Assembly (NCBI GenBank): GCA_964483545.1
Contig: CAZACC010000026.1
Location: forward strand, 1 to 23,938
From: JAAYYM01 sp964483545
GTDB taxonomy: Bacteria; Bacillota; Clostridia; Lachnospirales; Lachnospiraceae
Length of the DNA stretch: 23,938 nucleotides
Direction of reading: 5' to 3'
Part shown: in pieces, positions 16,437 through 23,908 of the stretch
Layout: each line of letters opens with the position of its first letter
Numbering within the stretch: the stretch's first letter is position 1
Position numbers and translations under genes: made by a program
The notes under the pieces: generated by a model
What the model saw: only the letters and a program-made list of their open reading frames with translations
Database searches by the model: none
Told to the model about the DNA's origin: nothing

Positions 16437-16566
16437 AAGACCTACATTATTCCTAATCTCTACTGATTTTGGATTATTGCTTACATTTGAACAATTCTCT
16501 TGTCCAAAAATTCGCTTGTCCAAATCAAGCCAATTGATTGACATATCTTCGATTTCGGCGCGTTTA
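16437..16566. other. Decayed inverted-repeat stretch after fabG
   Basis: This holds no convincing gene. CTTGTCCAAAAA recurs at 16427 and 16499, again exactly 72 bases apart, with a third CTTGTCCAAA at 16515. In the minus-strand sense the interval resembles a worn copy of the 72-bp unit in opposite orientation (shared TTTGGACAA and TCCAAAAT at nearly the same offsets). The part next to the fabG stop (about 16545-16566) is the sequence copied in the 95-bp units. A 66-codon minus-strand frame (16586..16386) overlaps the fabG end out of frame and lacks support as a gene. Confidence 0.6.
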
Positions 16567-17307
16567 TCATACATACATCCCGCCATCTATTTTGATCACC
16601 TCTCCGGTGATGTAGGCGGCGGTGTCTGCGGCGAGAAAGCTGACTGCATGAGCAACATCCTCTGGGATTCCGTAGCGTTTGACGGGTATTTGACTGAGGA
16701 TGGCTTCTGCTGCCTGCTCTGAGAGTGCTCCTGTCATCTCTGTCTGAATATAACCTGGTGCCACAGCATTGCAGGTGATTCCCTTGGATGCGTACTCCTT
16801 CGCAACACTTTTCGTTAGTCCAATGATACCTGCCTTAGAAGCTGCATAATTTGCCTGACCCACATTGCCCATCATTCCAACCACAGAGCTGATATTGATG
16901 ATCCTGCCGTACCGCTGTTTCACAAACGGACGGATACATGCCTTAATCATATGAAAGCAACCCTTCAGATTCACATCTACTACACTGTCGAAGTCCTCAT
17001 CCTTCATCTGTAAGAGCAGCATATCCTTTGTGATTCCTGCATTGTTCACCAAAATATCTATCCTGCCAAACTGTTGGGTAACTTCAGCGACTGCTGCATT
17101 CACTTGCTCTGTATCTACCACATTGCATGCAAAGAACGCTGCCTTACGACCAACTTTCTCAATTTCTGTTACAATGGCTTTTGATGCGTCATTTTCCTTT
17201 GTTGCGAACACCGCAACGTCTGCGCCCTCTGCCGCAAGCTTCAGTGCAATTGCTCTGCCGATTCCTCTTGTTCCGCCTGTTACTAAGGCTACTTTTCCGT
17301 TCAGCAT
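16567..17307 (-). CDS. fabG: 3-oxoacyl-ACP reductase
   Basis: NADPH-dependent reduction of 3-ketoacyl-ACP. A 246-residue short-chain dehydrogenase with cofactor loop TGGTRGIG (10-17), NNAG (88-91), and catalytic Ser141, Tyr154 and Lys158 (NYAASKAG); the C-terminus ITGEVIKIDGGMYV is typical of FabG. ATG 17307 is chosen because it gives the standard MLNGKVALVTGG opening and has AAAGGTGG about 6 bases upstream. An upstream in-frame ATG (17367) would add 20 residues encoded by a short 15-bp repeat and is unlikely. It follows fabD by 140 bases. Copies of its last codons recur in the 95-bp units downstream. Confidence 0.96.
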   Translation of the reverse strand: MLNGKVALVTGGTRGIGRAIALKLAAEGADVAVFATKENDASKAIVTEIEKVGRKAAFFACNVVDTEQVNAAVAEVTQQFGRIDILVNNAGITKDMLLLQMKDEDFDSVVDVNLKGCFHMIKACIRPFVKQRYGRIINISSVVGMMGNVGQANYAASKAGIIGLTKSVAKEYASKGITCNAVAPGYIQTEMTGALSEQAAEAILSQIPVKRYGIPEDVAHAVSFLAADTAAYITGEVIKIDGGMYV

Positions 17308-17345
17308 TCTCTGCCACCTTTCAAAAATATATCCATATATCGTGT

Positions 17346-17390
17346 GTTTCATGCATTTACGTTTCATGCATTTACGTTTTATGCATTTAT
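17346..17390. repeat. 15-bp tandem repeat, 3 copies, between fabD and fabG
   Basis: GTTTCATGCATTTAC occurs at 17346-17360 and 17361-17375, with a third, slightly changed copy at 17376-17390. More ATGCAT-containing variants follow to about 17425, in a T-rich (A-rich on the transcript) stretch. On the minus strand it reads as MKRKC repeats in the non-coding leader of fabG. No promoter is evident; it may simply be replication slippage. Confidence 0.85.
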
Positions 17391-17447
17391 ATTTTTTTCT
17401 TTTTCATGCTTTCATGCATTTTACTGCACTCTATTATTTTTCTGGCT

Positions 17448-18380
17448 TTACTGTCTTTCTACAGTTAATTCCTCAATCACATGCTGTAGGCTCTCTACAT
17501 CTGTCACATTCATTATTTTTACATCTGTCAGCGTCTTTTTCACAAGTCCACTTAAGGTTGTTCCTGCTCCAACTTCAATGAATGTATCAACTCCGCAGGA
17601 CTTCATGTATCTTAAAGTCTTCTCCCACTTCACACTGTTGGATGCCTGTTTGGCAATCAGACGAACAATCTCCTGCGTTTCTATCGGATACGGCTCTGCC
17701 GTTGTATTTGCAATCAGCGGTATGGATGGCTGTTTTACATGTAACTCTAATAAGGATTGATGTAAGGCTTCTGTAGCATCCTGCATGTAAGGGGTATGAA
17801 AAGCACCACTCACTGCAAGTGGTATTGCTCGACCGCCTGCTTCCTTCACCTTCTCTGAAAAATCCGCAATCTGTTCTTTTGCTCCTGCCACTACCGTCTG
17901 TCCAGGACAATTATAATTCACTGGATATACATCCTCATAGGATTCACACAAATTCTCAACCTGTTCAGCTGTCAAACGTAGTACAGCTGCCATAGAACCC
18001 GGATGTCTCACGGCACACTCTGCCATTTTCTCTCCTCGCAACGTAACAAGTCGGAAAGCCTCCTCTTCTGTCAGTACCTCTGAATAAGAAAGTGCAGCGA
18101 TTTCTCCAAGAGAAAATCCTGCAGTCATATCTGCATGAATTCCATGTGCTTCAAGAACCCGTGCACATGCAAGATCCATCAGATACAAACACGGCTGTGT
18201 ATTCTGTGTCTGTGTCAATGTATCCTGATCAGAATCAAAGCACTGCTGCAAAGTTCCGGGACGTAGAGCCTCGCCCATATCAAAGACTGCCTTTGCCGCC
18301 TCCTCTTTATCATACAGGTCTCTGCCCATACCTACTTTTTGTGCACCCTGTCCAGTCATCAGAAATGCTATTTTACCCAT
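17448..18380 (-). CDS. fabD: Malonyl-CoA:ACP transacylase
   Basis: Transfers malonyl from CoA to ACP. The 310-residue protein has GQGAQ (10-14, oxyanion glutamine), the nucleophile Ser90 in AGFSLGE, Arg115 in LRGEKM, and catalytic His195 in SGAFHTPYM. The residue before the nucleophile is Phe where the E. coli enzyme has His (GHSLG); clostridial FabDs often vary here, so activity is still expected. The start overlaps the fabK end by 13 bases and is preceded by GGGAG, indicating coupled translation. Confidence 0.96.
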   Translation of the reverse strand: MGKIAFLMTGQGAQKVGMGRDLYDKEEAAKAVFDMGEALRPGTLQQCFDSDQDTLTQTQNTQPCLYLMDLACARVLEAHGIHADMTAGFSLGEIAALSYSEVLTEEEAFRLVTLRGEKMAECAVRHPGSMAAVLRLTAEQVENLCESYEDVYPVNYNCPGQTVVAGAKEQIADFSEKVKEAGGRAIPLAVSGAFHTPYMQDATEALHQSLLELHVKQPSIPLIANTTAEPYPIETQEIVRLIAKQASNSVKWEKTLRYMKSCGVDTFIEVGAGTTLSGLVKKTLTDVKIMNVTDVESLQHVIEELTVERQ

Positions 18381-19315
18381 TTGCCTGCTCCCTTTAATAT
18401 GAGTTCTGCCTCAGCAGTCATACTCTTGATGATCTCTGCACAGGTTCCGCGTTCTGTCACCATACCTGCAATTTGACCGCACATAAAGGAACCCTTCTCT
18501 ACATCACCGTCCATTGCTGCCATACGCAGCGTTCCTGCTCCCATCTGCTCCAGTTCTTCATTGGTGACTGAGGAATCGTATTCTTTCTTGAAGAACATCT
18601 TGGAAAAAGGTGTTTTTAACGAACGTACCGGATGTCCTAGACGTTTTCCAGTTACAAGTGTTTCTATATCTTTCGCTTTTAATATCTTTTCCTTATAATT
18701 CTCATGTACCGTACATTCCTCTGCCGTCAGGAAACGTGTACCCATCTGGATAGCACAAGCACCAAGCATCAGTGCTGCCGCCATTCCTCTTCCGTCTGCA
18801 ATACCACCTGCCGCCACAACCGGAATGTTCACGGCATCTGCCACCTGTGGTACCAGTGTCATCGTCGTCAGGTCACCAACATGTCCGCCAGACTCTCCGC
18901 CCTCTGCGACCACTGCTACAGCTCCCTTTTTCTCTGCCATTCTGGCAAGTGCCACAGACGGAACAACCGGCATTACCTTGATCCCGGCATCGATCATCTG
19001 CTTCATATAAGCTGACGGATTTCCTGCTCCTGTAGATACAACTGCCACATGCTCCTCACAAACTACATCTACAGCCTCTTTCACGAACGGACTCATCAGC
19101 ATAATGTTGACTCCGAACGGTTTGTTCGTTAACAACTTCGCCTTCTGAATCTGTTGTCTGATCTGCTCTCCGTTGGAGTTCATGGCAGATATCATTCCCA
19201 GACCACCCGCATTAGAAACTGATGCTGCAAGTGTTGCATCAGCAATCCACGCCATGCCACCCTGAATGACAGGATACTCGATTCCAAACACCTCACAAAG
19301 CTCACTTTTTATCAT
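18368..19315 (-). CDS. fabK: FMN-dependent enoyl-ACP reductase II
   Basis: Catalyses the last reduction of each elongation round using NAD(P)H and FMN. The 315-residue TIM-barrel flavoprotein begins with VIQGGMAWIADATLAASVSNAGG, carries ESGGHVGDL with His145 matching the conserved histidine of Streptococcus FabK, and has AAGGIADGRG and GTRFL phosphate-binding segments. FabK in place of FabI is common in Clostridia and Streptococci and is known to confer triclosan resistance. The related nitronate monooxygenases share the fold, but the operon position between acpP and fabD makes FabK secure. It starts 9 bases after the acpP stop with GGAG at 6 bases. Confidence 0.95.
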   Translation of the reverse strand: MIKSELCEVFGIEYPVIQGGMAWIADATLAASVSNAGGLGMISAMNSNGEQIRQQIQKAKLLTNKPFGVNIMLMSPFVKEAVDVVCEEHVAVVSTGAGNPSAYMKQMIDAGIKVMPVVPSVALARMAEKKGAVAVVAEGGESGGHVGDLTTMTLVPQVADAVNIPVVAAGGIADGRGMAAALMLGACAIQMGTRFLTAEECTVHENYKEKILKAKDIETLVTGKRLGHPVRSLKTPFSKMFFKKEYDSSVTNEELEQMGAGTLRMAAMDGDVEKGSFMCGQIAGMVTERGTCAEIIKSMTAEAELILKGAGKWVK

Positions 19316-19324
19316 GATCCACTC

Positions 19325-19540
19325 CTACTTGTTGCTCTCGATGTACTCTGCCAGTGCATCAATCGTATTGATTTCCTGAGACATCTCGATGCTGCAACCA
19401 AATTCATCTTCCATCTGCATTACAAGCTCAGCGATATCTAGAGAATCGATTCCCATATCTGTAAAGGTCACATTGGTTGCAATTGATGCCGCATCCTTTC
19501 CTAGATATTCTGCGATTATTTCTTTCATTCTGTCTTTCAT
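19325..19540 (-). CDS. acpP: Acyl carrier protein
   Basis: The 71-residue acidic carrier that holds the growing acyl chain on phosphopantetheine. The attachment serine is Ser33 in DMGIDSLDIAEL. ATG 19540 is chosen because GGAGG lies 8 bases upstream; an ATG five codons earlier sits inside the ribosome site and one ten codons earlier lies before it. It is the first gene of the fatty-acid operon, with a promoter about 45 bases upstream. fabH, which often precedes acpP in related operons, is not here. Confidence 0.95.
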   Translation of the reverse strand: MKDRMKEIIAEYLGKDAASIATNVTFTDMGIDSLDIAELVMQMEDEFGCSIEMSQEINTIDALAEYIESNK

Positions 19541-19581
19541 ATTCGTTTCCTCCATTATGTATTTTCTCAATTTGTTTCTAA

Positions 19582-19610
19582 TTTAAACTGTGGGGTAACC
19601 CCCAAGTCAA
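19582..19610 (-). promoter_or_regulatory. Sigma-A promoter of the fatty-acid operon
   Basis: Minus-strand TTGACT (19610..19605) and TTTAAA (19587..19582) are 17 bases apart. The start point would be near 19575, giving a leader of about 35 bases to acpP. It is the only good promoter seen for acpP through to the acyl-CoA synthetase, a run of about 10.7 kb. The spacer is almost filled by the GGGGT/ACCCC dyad listed separately. Confidence 0.65.
19592..19602. promoter_or_regulatory. Dyad between -35 and -10 of the fatty-acid promoter
   Basis: GGGGTAACCCC is a perfect 5+1+5 inverted repeat, standing out in a very A/T-rich region and lying wholly within the promoter spacer. A protein bound there would block RNA polymerase. 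It does not match the FapR or FabT operators as I know them (both A/T-rich). No regulator gene is adjacent, so the binding protein, if any, is unknown. Confidence 0.4.
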
Positions 19611-19718
19611 TAAAAAAATAAGATTCTTTTTTTCGGGCATGAAAAAACACAAGCAAAAATACGAAGGACACTGACAACGATTTGACTCGTGCAGCATCCC
19701 CCGGATTCGTACGGATAT

Positions 19719-19742
19719 GGGGCCAAAACACCTTTTGACCCC
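19719..19742. other. Hairpin in the gap between the VOC gene and acpP
   Basis: GGGGCCAAAA and TTTTGACCCC pair with one mismatch around a CACC loop. There is no T-tract on either side, so it is not a standard intrinsic terminator, although it follows the VOC stop (19752) directly. The neighbouring CCGGATTCGTACGGAT carries a small palindrome (CGTACG). The remaining part of the 211-base gap up to the promoter shows no gene. Confidence 0.5.
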
Positions 19743-19751
19743 GACCTCATA

Positions 19752-20138
19752 TTATAATCTTTGACAAAACTCTATCTTTTCATGATTTGGACCCATAATC
19801 GTGAAGAATTGTATTCCACGCTCCCAAAAAGGAAGCTGACGTATCTCCTGATCCAGAATGATGCAGTCCATCTTGCAGATATACGCATAGGCAAGCTTGA
19901 TATCAACCACATCTATACAAATATGATCAACTGGCCCTGCTTCACGTATGATTCCCCTGTTTTCATACAATTCAATGATCAACCCATTGAGTTTGAAAAA
20001 GGAAACTCTGTCTTTGGTATCTGGTAACTGAGTTTCATACTGAATGCAAAACCCAAGTTTCTTATAGAATTCCACAGACTCTCTGTAGCAAGGTGTCGGA
20101 ATGCCGATATGCTGCAAACCAGTTGCGATCTCTCTCAT
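19752..20138 (-). CDS. VOC/glyoxalase-fold protein
   Basis: A 128-residue protein with the two beta-alpha-beta-beta-beta halves of the vicinal-oxygen-chelate fold. Possible metal ligands are at the usual places: His10 (LQHIGIPT), Glu56 (IIELYE), His72 (VDHICIDV) and Glu123 (EKIEFCQ). This set suits a glyoxalase, epimerase or lyase, but the substrate cannot be told. It starts 12 bases after the lipoprotein stop, so it is the last gene of the sugar-import operon and may act on the imported compound or on a by-product such as methylglyoxal. That link is inference from position. Confidence 0.8.
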   Translation of the reverse strand: MREIATGLQHIGIPTPCYRESVEFYKKLGFCIQYETQLPDTKDRVSFFKLNGLIIELYENRGIIREAGPVDHICIDVVDIKLAYAYICKMDCIILDQEIRQLPFWERGIQFFTIMGPNHEKIEFCQRL

Positions 20139-20150
20139 TTCTAGCCTGCC

Positions 20151-21293
20151 TTAGTCATAAAGATTCGGAGCAATGTTTGCATCGTCCATATTTTCTGCTG
20201 TATACCACTGACATCCAGTATCTACATCCTCTACAGGCTCTCCCTTAGCTGCCTTTACAGCAAGTTCCACTGTTTTACGTCCCATATTCATAGGATCCTG
20301 TGTGATCGCTCCTGCAAGCTTTCCGCTCTTTACTGCACTCTTAATCAAAGTACCAGCATCAAATCCAACACCAATGATTCCATCTGGACCTACTTTTCCA
20401 AGATTCTCATCAGCTGTGATCAAAGCTTCTGCAGAATGCTGATTAGATCCGTAGATTGCAAGAAAATCATCATTATTAATCATATTTTGTGCATCTACTA
20501 CTGAAAGCTCCATGGTAACGGATGCAGGAACTGCTACCTGAATGATTACGTCAGCGCCATCCGCTTTATTTTCATATTTTGCATGTCCCTCTACAGAAAC
20601 TGTAAGTCCATCTGCCTCAATCAGCTCTTTCATCTTATCAATAAAGCCAAAACCTCTGTTCAATACAGACTCTCCTGTTGCATCCTGCGCCAGAACGCCA
20701 ATCTTACTTCCCGCTTTCACCTTATCTTTGATGAGCTTATAGGTCTCTTCGCCTGCAAGGACACCTGCTGCATAATTATCAGTAGAAGCGCTTGCAAAAA
20801 TTGCACCCTCGGGAGGATTTGCTACACCTGAATCAAATCCAATGATTGGAATCCCTGCATTCATAGCTGTTGTGATGCCGTCAAGGCACGCCTCTGTGTC
20901 AAGTGCTGCCAGTCCGATTGCAATCGGTGCTTGATTGATTGCGTTATTTAACATCTGTACCTGATCTGCAATATCTGACTCAGTTGCAGGTCCTTCAAAC
21001 TTCAGTTCTACGCCAAGTGCATCCGCCTCTTCCTGAGCACCTTTATAAACTGCCTGCCAGAACTGATGCTGGAAACCCTTGGATACCAGATAAACCAGTT
21101 TTCCATCGGTTGATTCCTCTGCTGTGTCAGCTGCTGGTGCCTCTTCTGCCTCTGCAGGAGCTGCTTCTGCAACTGGTGCTGCTTCTTCTGCTGGTGCTGC
21201 TGGTGCTGGTGTAGCTGCACTGCTGCCACAGCCTGCCAATAGTGTAGCTGTCATTGCTGCTGCTAACACAATGCTCATAACTTTTCTCTTCAT
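20151..21293 (-). CDS. Sugar ABC transporter substrate-binding lipoprotein (RbsB-like)
   Basis: A 380-residue solute-binding protein. The signal peptide ends in the lipobox LLAGC with lipidated Cys22. A linker rich in Ala, Pro and Glu (about 25-62) tethers the binding domain to the membrane. The mature domain (from about 65, GKLVYLVSKGFQHQFWQAV) is a type I periplasmic-binding fold of the ribose/galactose/autoinducer group, with IIGFDSG and DNYAAG segments. The ligand is not decidable. ATG 21293 has GGGAGG about 8 bases upstream. It follows the permease by 96 bases and is followed by the VOC gene. Confidence 0.9.
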   Translation of the reverse strand: MKRKVMSIVLAAAMTATLLAGCGSSAATPAPAAPAEEAAPVAEAAPAEAEEAPAADTAEESTDGKLVYLVSKGFQHQFWQAVYKGAQEEADALGVELKFEGPATESDIADQVQMLNNAINQAPIAIGLAALDTEACLDGITTAMNAGIPIIGFDSGVANPPEGAIFASASTDNYAAGVLAGEETYKLIKDKVKAGSKIGVLAQDATGESVLNRGFGFIDKMKELIEADGLTVSVEGHAKYENKADGADVIIQVAVPASVTMELSVVDAQNMINNDDFLAIYGSNQHSAEALITADENLGKVGPDGIIGVGFDAGTLIKSAVKSGKLAGAITQDPMNMGRKTVELAVKAAKGEPVEDVDTGCQWYTAENMDDANIAPNLYD

Positions 21294-21389
21294 TTTCTCT
21301 TTCCTCCCTGATTTGGATTGGTTTGCAGGGTCTGCCTGCCTGTTGATTGTTCTATATCCAAGCCCTCTTTGAGACTCAAATACCGTTAT
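21294..21389. other. Intergenic gap between permease and binding protein
   Basis: The 96-base gap contains a perfect dyad, TTTGAGACTCAAA (21368-21380), and a small hairpin, GCAGG (21325-21329) with CCTGC (21335-21339). Such structures can stabilise the mRNA of binding-protein genes, which are usually needed in excess over the membrane parts. No promoter with good boxes was found. Confidence 0.4.
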
Positions 21390-22403
21390 CTAATTCTTTT
21401 TCCGCTTATTAAACACGTCCACAAATACTGCAAAAATCAATACAATGCCGGTAAAGAACTGCTGCCAGTAATTCATCAGACCGATGAACGGAAGTCCCGT
21501 CTTTAATACAGCCATGATGTAAACACCTATAATCGTTCCAGCAATCGTGCCAACACCACCTGACATCGATGTTCCTCCGATGACCACAGATGCAATCGCA
21601 TCCATTTCAAACCCAGAACCATTACCTGGAAGCAAGGTCGAATAAATTGCTGCATATGCCAGACCAGCTATTCCGGCAAACATTCCTGAAAATACATATG
21701 CTAACATCTGATATTTTGCTACGTTTACTCCAGATAATCTTGTTGCTTCTTTGTTACTTCCAAGCGCCAATATATAACGTCCCGTCTTGGTTTTGTTTAG
21801 TACAATACTCATGATCACTGCACAGATAATTAGTAGCAGAAAACCTGTTGGTATGAGAATCTGAGTCCCGTCTGCCATCATGATATTGATTTTAAAGATA
21901 CTTCTGAACCATCCTCCTGGTTGTCCTGCCTGCGGCCATGTGATACTTTGAGCACTTGTGAAAATAGAGCCTACGGCCTTTGATACCATCATAGAACCAA
22001 GCGTTGCTACAAAGGGTGGCAATCCCATCCGTGAAACCATGAGACCATTTGCCAGTCCGAAGATGATACCGATTGCAATCCCTATGAGCAGGCAGAGCCC
22101 CATCGGTACACCATTGCGGACATACAGCGTCCCTGAAATCAAAGATGAACATACTAGAACCGTTCCGATGGATAGATCGATACCGCCTGTAATAATAGCA
22201 AAGCAAATACCGATTGCCATAAACCCTATGTAATAAGAAGCATCCAAAATACTGACAAACGTTGTGTACTGCCTAAACGAAGGGCTCGCAATACAGAAAA
22301 AAATAGTTAGTACAAGCAGCGCTAGGATTGCCACGGCTCTTTGTGTTCCAAGCGCCTTCACCACAGAATTTTGTTTTATTGACTGTTTGTTTTGTTTCAT
22401 CAT
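21390..22403 (-). CDS. Sugar ABC transporter permease (RbsC-like)
   Basis: A 337-residue inner-membrane permease of the ribose/xylose/galactose type with about 8-10 spans. The conserved loop GGIDLSIG is at 73-80, followed by GLANGLMVSRMGLPPFVATLG and a later EATRLSGVN segment that contacts the ATPase. One permease gene suffices since these transporters use homodimers. The ATG overlaps the ATPase stop as ATGA, with GGAG 7 bases upstream. Substrate is unknown. Confidence 0.93.
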   Translation of the reverse strand: MMKQNKQSIKQNSVVKALGTQRAVAILALLVLTIFFCIASPSFRQYTTFVSILDASYYIGFMAIGICFAIITGGIDLSIGTVLVCSSLISGTLYVRNGVPMGLCLLIGIAIGIIFGLANGLMVSRMGLPPFVATLGSMMVSKAVGSIFTSAQSITWPQAGQPGGWFRSIFKINIMMADGTQILIPTGFLLLIICAVIMSIVLNKTKTGRYILALGSNKEATRLSGVNVAKYQMLAYVFSGMFAGIAGLAYAAIYSTLLPGNGSGFEMDAIASVVIGGTSMSGGVGTIAGTIIGVYIMAVLKTGLPFIGLMNYWQQFFTGIVLIFAVFVDVFNKRKKN

Positions 22404-23908
22404 AATCGCTCTCCTGCCTTTTTAAATGTCGCAGCATGCATGATTTTCTCCTGCGATGCTTCCTCTATCATAAATTCCCCTGTTTTTCTTCCTTCACACA
22501 TTACGACCACACGGTCGCTCATACGCAGGATCTCTGGCAGTTCAGATGAAATCATAATGATTGCCTTACCCTCAGCAGCCAATTCATTCATCAGATGATA
22601 GATTTCACTCTTGGCACCTACATCAATTCCCCTAGTTGGCTCGTCAAAAATCAGAATGTCACAATCTCTTACCAGCCACTTACCGATGACTACCTTTTGT
22701 TGATTCCCACCTGACAGATTGCCTACTGGCACACTTACATTCGGTGCTTTGGTTTTCAAACGATCCACATACTTTTGAGCAGCCTTTTCTTCCTTTTTTT
22801 TATCAATCAGTCCTTTATTTAAGAACTCTGGTACAGATGCCATGGTCGTATTGACAGCAATCGATTTGTCTAACAGCAATCCATATCTTTTTCTGTCCTC
22901 TGAAAGATATCCGATGCCATGCTGGACAGCGTCTTCTGGTGAAGTCACAGCAACCTTTTCATTTTTAATATAGATTTCACCGCTTTCGATCCTATCAGCT
23001 CCAAATATCGCTCTGGCAGTCTCTGTCCTTCCGGCTCCCATCAGACCTGCAAAACCAAGGATTTCACCCTTATGTAGCTTGAAGCTAATATCCTGTACCA
23101 TCTTTCCGGCACACAGGTTCTTGACTTCCAAAACCACAGGTGCTCCTGGATGCACATTGCTTTTTTGTTTTGGTTCCTCATAGATGACACGTCCGACCAT
23201 CATATTGATGATGTCCTCTTTCGTGCACTCATCGGAAATCAGCGTTCCGACATATTCCCCATCTCTCATCACCGTGACACGATCTGTAATCACTTTGATT
23301 TCATCCATACGGTGTGAGATATAGATGATTCCAATTTCTCTGCTCTTTAAATCTCGAATGATCTTAAAAAGCTCGTCAATCTCTGTCTCAGTCAGTGCTG
23401 CCGTCGGTTCATCAAACACAATGATTTTGGCTTCTCTGGAAATTGCCTTGGCGATTTCGCACATCTGCTGCTTTCCAACAGTCAGATTTCCCATCATCTC
23501 TGTCGGATCAATTTCGATATTCAGTCTTTGAAATAATATTGCAGCAGCTTCATTCATTTTTTTATCATCAATCAATTTGCCGTGCATCATCTCTCTGCCG
23601 ATGAAAATATTCTGTGCCACCGTCAGATGATTCATCATATTCAGTTCCTGATGAACGATGGAAATACCAGCAACCTGTGATTCATGGGGATCTGCATATT
23701 CTACCTCTTCGCCCTCATATAGGATTGTTCCAGAGTCCCTGGAATATATTCCCGTCAGTACCTTCATCAAAGTCGATTTGCCAGCTCCGTTCTCTCCCAT
23801 CAGTGCATGTACTTCGCCGCGTCTCAGTTCAAAATCCACTTGATTCAGCGCATGTACACCTATAAATGATTTGTCTATCTTCTTCATTGACAATATAACC
23901 GAATCCAC
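22400..23908 (-). CDS. Sugar ABC transporter ATP-binding protein (RbsA/MglA-like)
   Basis: A tandem ATPase of 502 residues that powers a CUT2-type sugar importer. The first half has Walker A GENGAGKS (38-45), signature LTVGKQQ and Walker B VFDEPTAAL; the second half has the degenerate P-loop GLMGAGRTE usual for this family, signature NLSGGNQQ and IFDEPTRGID. GTG 23908 is preferred as start: AGGTG lies 6 bases upstream, while the GTG three codons earlier (23917) is itself part of that site. The operon promoter lies outside the window; the 30 bases beyond the start show no other gene. Confidence 0.92.
   Translation of the reverse strand: MDSVILSMKKIDKSFIGVHALNQVDFELRRGEVHALMGENGAGKSTLMKVLTGIYSRDSGTILYEGEEVEYADPHESQVAGISIVHQELNMMNHLTVAQNIFIGREMMHGKLIDDKKMNEAAAILFQRLNIEIDPTEMMGNLTVGKQQMCEIAKAISREAKIIVFDEPTAALTETEIDELFKIIRDLKSREIGIIYISHRMDEIKVITDRVTVMRDGEYVGTLISDECTKEDIINMMVGRVIYEEPKQKSNVHPGAPVVLEVKNLCAGKMVQDISFKLHKGEILGFAGLMGAGRTETARAIFGADRIESGEIYIKNEKVAVTSPEDAVQHGIGYLSEDRKRYGLLLDKSIAVNTTMASVPEFLNKGLIDKKKEEKAAQKYVDRLKTKAPNVSVPVGNLSGGNQQKVVIGKWLVRDCDILIFDEPTRGIDVGAKSEIYHLMNELAAEGKAIIMISSELPEILRMSDRVVVMCEGRKTGEFMIEEASQEKIMHAATFKKAGERL

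Noticed and set aside
16386..16586. Minus-strand frame overlapping the fabG end
   Set aside because: It begins inside fabG out of frame, has no ribosome site of its own and lies in a decayed repeat.
19719..19742. Intrinsic terminator after the sugar operon
   Set aside because: The stem is good, but there is no T-tract on either strand; listed as an unexplained hairpin.
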